From assembly GCA_004173415.1 (NCBI GenBank), contig SEHC01000057.1, positions 1-8,895 on the forward strand: a DNA stretch of 8,895 bases. The letters run 5' to 3'. Every line of letters starts with the position of its first letter. Within the stretch, counting starts at the first letter, position 1. This document shows positions 4,876 to 8,895 of the stretch, one piece after another. The translations under genes and the position numbers were made by a program. Source of the DNA: Lysobacteraceae bacterium (GTDB lineage Bacteria > Pseudomonadota > Gammaproteobacteria > Xanthomonadales > Xanthomonadaceae). The notes beneath the pieces are model-generated. The model made no database searches. It was not told the origin of the DNA and worked only from the letters and a program-made list of their open reading frames with translations.

Positions 4876-7194
4876 TCAGAAGCGGGCGTTGAACTCCACG
4901 CCCACCGTGCGCGGCTCGTTGAGGAAGCCGGTGAGGTTGTTGAAGTCGATGCCACCGACGATGCGGGTCTGGTCGGTGATGTTGCGGCCGAACACGGCCA
5001 CGCCGTAGTCGCCCTGGTTCCAGTTGTAGCCGATGCGCAGGCCGCCTTCGACCGAGGACTTGCCGGTGAACTCCACCGAGTCGTACAGGAAGAAGCTCAC
5101 TTCGCTGCGGTAGGCCCAGTCGGTGAACACGTACAGTTCGCCGCCGTTGCCGACCGGCATGCTCCAGCGCGCGGTCAGGTTGTGGACCCACTTCGGCGCC
5201 TGCGGCAGCGAGTTGCCGTCGATCAGGAAGGTGCCGTTGGGCAGGCCGGTGAGCGGATCGATCACCGCCGGGTCGGTCACCGTGCAGCCGCCGCCGCAGC
5301 CCGGCACGGCCAGGTTGGCGTCCTGGATTTCGGTGTCGTTGTAGCTGCTGCCCAGGGTGACCAGCAGGTTGTCGGTCAGGTAGGCCTCCAGGTCCAGCTC
5401 GAAACCCTGGCCCACGGTCTTGTCGGCGTTGAGCAGGGTGGCGCTGTTGCCGCCGCCGCCGACCGCGATGATCTGCTGGTCGTTGACGTCGTAGCGGAAC
5501 ACGTTGAAGCCCAGGCGCGCGCGCTTGTCCCACAGGTCGGCCTTGATGCCGGCCTCGTAGGAAATCACTTCCTCCGAGTCGGCGGTGGAGACGCCGCCGT
5601 TGTCGGCCACGGCCGCGGCGCTGGCGAACAGCAGGCGGCCCTGGATGGACGGGGCACGGAAGCCCTTGGCCACGCGCGCGTACAGGTTGACGTCTTCGTT
5701 GAGGGCATAGACGCCGCTCAGGTCCCAGCTGACGTCGTTGACGTCGGTGCTGACCGTATACGGGCCGCCGACCGGCGCGGCCGAGAACGGCGCCGCTTCC
5801 AGCACGCTGGCGCTGAAGTCCTTCTTGTCCTGGGTGTAGCGCAGGCCGCCGCGCAGGGTCAGCGCGTCGGTGACTTCGTAGTCACCGGAGGCGAACACCG
5901 CCCAGGCCTTGTTGCGCTGGTCCTGGATCGCATAGCCGGCGCGCGGATTGCCCGGGGTCAGCGAGTCGTAGTTGAAACTGTCGATGCTGATGTCTTCGTC
6001 GTAATAGAACAGGCCGGCCTGCCAATCGAAGCGGCCCCATTCGTTGGACTCGATGCGGAATTCCTGGGTGACCTGGCGGTGCTCGGGCAAGCCGTCGGCC
6101 GATTCGGACGCGAACGGGATGAAGCCCGGGCCGGAGTTACCCGGGCCGAGGAAGGCGGCGCCGAAGCCGCCGTCGATGTCGCCGCGGTTGAGCGATTCGG
6201 CGGTCTCGTAGCCGGTGATCGAGTACAGGCTGACCCGGCCCAGGTCCCAGCGCAGGCGCGCGCTGCCGCCCCAGGTGTCCAGCTCGGAGAAATTGACCCC
6301 GTCGGTGGACACCTGGTCGCGGTCGAAGCCGTCGACCAGGTTGTTGGTGCCCGGCTCGATGATGTTGGCGCGGAACAGGCGGGCGGTGCCGTTGAGGTGG
6401 CGCTTGTGCAGGTTGAACAGGCCTTCGAAGGCGTCGCCTTCGTACAGGAACTGGACCCGTGCGGCGGACTCGTCGTAGCCCTCGGCGCCGTTGTCCGGCC
6501 CTGCCTCGTGGGTGTTGGTGACCGAGTCCTCGCGGCGCTGGAACAGCACCGAGGCACGCGCCGACCAGCGTTCGGTCAGGCCGCCGCCGACCGCGGCTTC
6601 CACGTTCCACATGTCGTCGGTGCCGTAGGCCACGCGGGCGTAGCCGCCGAATTCCTGGGTCGGCTTGGCCGATTCGAACTTGACCACGCCGGCCGGCGTG
6701 TTGCGCCCAAACAGGGTGCCCTGCGGGCCGCGCAGCACTTCGATGCGCTCCAGGTCGAACACCGGGAAGCCCTTCAGCAGCGGGCTTTCCTGGACCACGT
6801 CGTCATAGATCAGCGAGACCGGCTGCGAAGCGTTGAGGTCGAAGTCGGTGTTGCCCAGGCCGCGGATGTAGAAGCGCGGGAACGCGCGGCCGTAGGAGGA
6901 TTCGATGTTCAGGCTGGGCACGCGCGCGGACAGGAAGCGCACGTCGTTGCCGCCGGAGGCCAGCACGTCGAGCTTCTCGCTGCTGATGGTGCTGATCGAG
7001 ACCGGCACGTCCTGGATGTTCTCGACCCGGCGCTGGGCAGTGACTTCCACCGTGTCCAGGGTGGTGGCGACGCTTTCCTGGGCCGGCGCGGCGGGCAAAG
7101 GGTCCTGGGCGAGGGCAGTGCCGAACGGCAGCAGCGCGGCAATGGCGAGGGCGAGGCGATGCGGACGCACGGACGAGGAGCGGTTCGGGGACAT
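4876..7194 (-). CDS. TonB-dependent outer-membrane receptor
   Basis: Outer-membrane active transporter of 772 aa that imports a substrate with energy from TonB-ExbB-ExbD. Residues 1-29 are a signal peptide (basic RPHR, hydrophobic LALAIAALLPF, cleavage likely after ALA29). LDTVEVTA (46-53) is a TonB-box-like segment. The plug follows from about 57 to 180, with ENIQDVPVSIS (58-68), FYIRGLG (108-114) and LRGPQGTLFGRNTPAGVV (154-171). The rest alternates as beta-barrel strands and ends in VGVEFNARF with the C-terminal Phe typical of outer-membrane proteins. One predicted loop near residue 633 has two close cysteines (CGGGC). A longer frame starts at 7296, but ATG 7194 directly precedes the signal peptide and has GGAAG 5 nt upstream, so it is chosen. 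It lies 147 nt behind the Lrp-type gene on the same strand. The substrate is unknown; no siderophore or sugar genes adjoin it. Confidence 0.93.
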   Translation of the reverse strand: MSPNRSSSVRPHRLALAIAALLPFGTALAQDPLPAAPAQESVATTLDTVEVTAQRRVENIQDVPVSISTISSEKLDVLASGGNDVRFLSARVPSLNIESSYGRAFPRFYIRGLGNTDFDLNASQPVSLIYDDVVQESPLLKGFPVFDLERIEVLRGPQGTLFGRNTPAGVVKFESAKPTQEFGGYARVAYGTDDMWNVEAAVGGGLTERWSARASVLFQRREDSVTNTHEAGPDNGAEGYDESAARVQFLYEGDAFEGLFNLHKRHLNGTARLFRANIIEPGTNNLVDGFDRDQVSTDGVNFSELDTWGGSARLRWDLGRVSLYSITGYETAESLNRGDIDGGFGAAFLGPGNSGPGFIPFASESADGLPEHRQVTQEFRIESNEWGRFDWQAGLFYYDEDISIDSFNYDSLTPGNPRAGYAIQDQRNKAWAVFASGDYEVTDALTLRGGLRYTQDKKDFSASVLEAAPFSAAPVGGPYTVSTDVNDVSWDLSGVYALNEDVNLYARVAKGFRAPSIQGRLLFASAAAVADNGGVSTADSEEVISYEAGIKADLWDKRARLGFNVFRYDVNDQQIIAVGGGGNSATLLNADKTVGQGFELDLEAYLTDNLLVTLGSSYNDTEIQDANLAVPGCGGGCTVTDPAVIDPLTGLPNGTFLIDGNSLPQAPKWVHNLTARWSMPVGNGGELYVFTDWAYRSEVSFFLYDSVEFTGKSSVEGGLRIGYNWNQGDYGVAVFGRNITDQTRIVGGIDFNNLTGFLNEPRTVGVEFNARF

Positions 7195-7341
7195 GGCGGC
7201 TTCCGGAGGGTGGTCGAGGGAGTTGGGGCGAGACTGGCGCAAGGGGCCTAGCACATGCATGTTGCAGGACAGCAAGAGCGGGGGCAATGGCCGCAAGTCC
7301 GGGGGCCGGAATCGACAGCAGCGCGGGGCGACCGGGCCGAT
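7195..7341. other. Non-coding spacer upstream of the receptor gene
   Basis: This 147-nt gap separates the Lrp-type gene from the receptor gene on the same strand. It contains the receptor's ribosome-binding site and a perfect 10-bp palindrome, ACATGCATGT (7253-7262). TTGCTG (minus strand, 7275-7270) with GCTAGG 17 nt on is a very weak promoter candidate. No terminator with a T-run was seen after the regulator gene, so read-through is possible. Confidence 0.4.
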
Positions 7342-7824
7342 TCAGCCCAGGTGCGCCAGCGGCAAGGCCCGGGTCTGCTTGACCGTGCGCAGGACGAAAC
7401 TGGAATTGACGTCGGCCACGCCGGTGGCGTTGATCAGCTTGTCCAGCAGGAAGCGGGAGAAATGCTCCAGGTCCTGGACCATGACCTGCAGCAGGTAGTC
7501 CATGTCGCCGGTCAGGGCATGGCAGGCGACCACCTCATCCCAGCTGTTCACCCCCTCGATGAAGCGGTCCAGGCCCAGCTGGCCGTGCTTTTCCAGCTGC
7601 ACGCGGACGAATGCCTGCAGGCCCAGGCCGACCTGCCTGGGCTCGACCAGGGCCGCGTAACCGCTGATGACGCCGGCCGTTTCCAGGCGCTGGACCCGGC
7701 GCAGGCAGGCCGACGCGGACAGGTTCACCTGGGCGGCGATGTCGGCATTGGTAGCCCGGCCCTGCTGCTGCAGGAGCGCGAGCAGGCGCAGGTCGATGCG
7801 GTCCAGCGTGACGGATCCAGCCAT
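7342..7824 (-). CDS. Lrp/AsnC-family transcriptional regulator
   Basis: DNA-binding regulator of 160 aa, the usual length for the family, which senses amino acids and assembles as dimers to octamers. Residues 6-58 form the winged helix-turn-helix (LDRIDLRLLALLQQQGR, then TNADIAAQVNLSASACLRRV). Residues about 68-148 form the RAM ligand-binding domain, with the conserved GDMDYLLQVMVQDLEHF at 106-122. The open frame extends to 7893, but ATG 7824 opens MAGSVTLDRID, the canonical family N-terminus; the longer version would translate through the candidate operators. Its ribosome-binding site is poor. It is divergent from phhA across a 139-nt spacer with two identical-arm dyads, so it likely controls phhA and itself. 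The effector is probably an aromatic amino acid; this is inferred from the neighbour only. Confidence 0.93.
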   Translation of the reverse strand: MAGSVTLDRIDLRLLALLQQQGRATNADIAAQVNLSASACLRRVQRLETAGVISGYAALVEPRQVGLGLQAFVRVQLEKHGQLGLDRFIEGVNSWDEVVACHALTGDMDYLLQVMVQDLEHFSRFLLDKLINATGVADVNSSFVLRTVKQTRALPLAHLG

Positions 7825-7848
7825 TTGCTGCTTATTCCACGTAACAGA

Positions 7849-7863
7849 CGCAATTATGTTGCG
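7849..7863. promoter_or_regulatory. Candidate Lrp-type operator 1 (CGCAA-N5-TTGCG)
   Basis: CGCAA (7849-7853) and TTGCG (7859-7863) are perfect inverted half-sites around TTATG, giving a 15-bp dyad with an AT-rich centre, the size of a classic Lrp box. It lies 25-39 nt upstream of the regulator start and overlaps its candidate -10 box, as expected for autorepression. Confidence 0.6.
7853..7858 (-). promoter_or_regulatory. Candidate -10 box of the Lrp-type gene
   Basis: On the minus strand CATAAT lies 28 nt upstream of the ATG, inside the first dyad. The matching -35 (ACCGGA at 17-nt spacing) is poor, so the promoter may be weak or activator-dependent. Confidence 0.35.
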
Positions 7864-7888
7864 CCAATAGCGGGATCCGGTGCAACTT

Positions 7889-7903
7889 CGCAACCCTGTT
7901 GCG
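7889..7903. promoter_or_regulatory. Candidate Lrp-type operator 2 (CGCAA-N5-TTGCG)
   Basis: Same half-sites as operator 1, CGCAA (7889-7893) and TTGCG (7899-7903), around CCCTG. It starts exactly 40 bp after operator 1, close to four helical turns, so both could be bound on one face by an Lrp-type multimer. It ends 60 nt before the phhA start codon, in the region where its promoter should lie. An extra half-site-like TGCAA (7881-7885) is adjacent. Confidence 0.6.
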
Positions 7904-7963
7904 TACTTCCGCCGCTACCATCAAAGGTCGTTCCATCCCCTTCGACCCCCCTGTGGAGACCCC

Positions 7964-8851
7964 ATGAACCAGCCCCGCCGCGTCGAGCACCAGGAGACCG
8001 ACAAGGGCTATGTGCCGGTCTATACGACCGCGGTAGTCGAGCAACCCTGGGCGGACTACAAGGCCGAGGACCATGCCACCTGGGGCGCCCTCTACCAGCG
8101 CCAGCGCGAACTGCTGGTAGGCCGGGCCTGCGACGAGTTCCTGCGTGCCCAGGACGAGATGGGCATGACCCCGCATGCGATCCCGCGCTTCGACCAGCTC
8201 AACGAAGTGCTGGGCGCGGCGACCGGCTGGACCCTGGTCGGAGTGGAGGGCCTGCTGCCGGAGCTGGAGTTCTTCGACCACCTGGCCAACCGCCGCTTCC
8301 CGGTGACCTGGTGGATCCGGCGCCCGGACCAGATCGACTACATCGCCGAGCCGGACCTGTTCCACGACCTGTTCGGCCACGTGCCGCTGCTGATGAACCC
8401 GCTGTTCGCCGACTACATGGAGGCCTATGGCCGCGGCGGGGTGAAGGCGCACGGCATCGGCCCCGAAGCCCTGGTCAACCTGACCCGGTTGTACTGGTAC
8501 ACGGTGGAGTTCGGCCTGATCAACACGCCCGAAGGCCTGCGCATCTACGGCAGCGGCATCGTCTCGTCCAAGGGCGAGTCGTTGTACTCGCTTGAATCGG
8601 ACGCGCCCAACCGCATCGGCTTCGACCTGGAGCGGGTGATGCGCACGCGCTACCGCATCGACACCTTCCAGAAGACCTACTTCGTGATCGACAGCTTCGC
8701 CCAGCTGATTGCGGCGACCGAGCCGGACTTCACCCCGATCTACGCCAGGTTGGCCCAGCGCGAAGCCTTCGCCGCCGGCAAGGTGCTGGAGTCGGACCAG
8801 GTGTTCACCCGCGGCAGCGGCGAAGGCTGGGCGACCGACGCCGACGTGTGA
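7964..8851 (+). CDS. phhA: Phenylalanine 4-hydroxylase
   Basis: Cytoplasmic non-heme iron, tetrahydropterin-dependent monooxygenase that converts L-phenylalanine to L-tyrosine. It feeds tyrosine degradation through homogentisate or protein synthesis. Length is 295 aa, typical of monomeric bacterial enzymes without the regulatory domain. DLFHDLFGHVPLL (131-143) gives the iron ligands His134 and His139, and YWYTVEFGL (177-185) gives Glu182, completing the 2-His-1-Glu triad. The PDQIDYIAEPDLFHDLFGH region (121-139) is highly conserved in aromatic amino acid hydroxylases. ATG 7964 is preceded by GGAGA (7955-7959); the upstream extension to 7880 would cover operator 2 and is rejected. The neighbouring divergent Lrp-type gene is its probable regulator; the NtrC-like PhhR known from Pseudomonas is not seen here. 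The gene looks intact. Confidence 0.97.
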   Translation: MNQPRRVEHQETDKGYVPVYTTAVVEQPWADYKAEDHATWGALYQRQRELLVGRACDEFLRAQDEMGMTPHAIPRFDQLNEVLGAATGWTLVGVEGLLPELEFFDHLANRRFPVTWWIRRPDQIDYIAEPDLFHDLFGHVPLLMNPLFADYMEAYGRGGVKAHGIGPEALVNLTRLYWYTVEFGLINTPEGLRIYGSGIVSSKGESLYSLESDAPNRIGFDLERVMRTRYRIDTFQKTYFVIDSFAQLIAATEPDFTPIYARLAQREAFAAGKVLESDQVFTRGSGEGWATDADV

Positions 8852-8857
8852 GCGACT

Positions 8858-8877
8858 GACCGGCCGATCGGCCGGTC
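8858..8877 (+). terminator. Perfect palindrome after phhA, possible terminator
   Basis: GACCGGCC (8858-8865) and GGCCGGTC (8870-8877) form an 8-bp stem around GATC, 6 nt after the phhA stop. No T-run follows (GTCCCATC), so it is at best a Rho-assisted or bidirectional terminator. The window ends 18 nt later. Confidence 0.45.
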
Positions 8878-8895
8878 GTCCCATCAGGGCCGACT

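Noticed and set aside
4639..7251. 870-residue open frame on the plus strand opposite the receptor gene
   Set aside because: It mirrors the receptor codons in a GC-rich genome, is composed of Val/Ala/Gly/Gln/His-rich low-complexity sequence, has no recognisable domain, and would read through the inverted repeat and terminator.
7849..7870. Sigma-54 promoter on the minus strand (TGGCGC then TTGCG)
   Set aside because: The invariant GG and GC doublets are 12 nt apart rather than 10, so it does not fit a -24/-12 promoter; the symmetric dyad explains the bases better.

Overview
The window is GC-rich, about two thirds G+C or more, with strongly GC3-biased codons and long antisense shadow frames. 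The gene set is a seven-segment transporter (partial), an RlmI-type methyltransferase, an Alx-type TerC protein behind a yybP-ykoY riboswitch, a rhomboid protease, a TonB-dependent receptor, an Lrp/AsnC regulator and phenylalanine 4-hydroxylase. This fits a gammaproteobacterium of the Xanthomonadaceae (Xanthomonas/Stenotrophomonas/Lysobacter/Luteimonas group). Genus cannot be fixed by eye. It looks like ordinary chromosomal sequence: no transposase, integrase, tRNA, rRNA or CRISPR array was seen.

Layout. (1) 1-1320, + strand: an APC-superfamily amino acid permease whose 5' end lies outside the window. (2) 1385-2566, - strand: rlmI, convergent with the permease. (3) 2567-2808: a compact divergent control region. 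It holds a likely promoter for rlmI with its -10 almost touching the start codon, a -35/-10 pair for the opposite direction, and a yybP-ykoY (Mn2+) riboswitch with its expression platform. (4) 2809-3768, + strand: alx, the manganese exporter controlled by that riboswitch. It is followed 90 nt later by a rhomboid intramembrane protease (3859-4626) on the same strand. (5) 4627-4875: non-coding, with a large nested inverted repeat (4646-4781) and a bidirectional-looking terminator (4830-4852). (6) 4876-7194, - strand: a TonB-dependent outer-membrane receptor. (7) 7342-7824, - strand: an Lrp/AsnC regulator. (8) 7964-8851, + strand: phhA, divergent from the regulator. Their shared 139-nt spacer holds two identical-arm 15-bp dyads (CGCAA-N5-TTGCG) exactly 40 bp apart.

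How the genes may work together. Two regulatory modules stand out. The first is a manganese module: the riboswitch senses Mn2+ and turns on Alx export. The rhomboid protease downstream may share the transcript, which would couple metal stress to membrane proteolysis; this is inference. The second is an aromatic amino acid module: the Lrp-type protein probably controls phhA (phenylalanine to tyrosine) and itself through the paired dyads, and possibly the receptor transcribed behind it. No new protein family was recognised. The most interesting items are the two control regions and the nested inverted repeat, part of which recurs as fragments upstream of the rhomboid gene.
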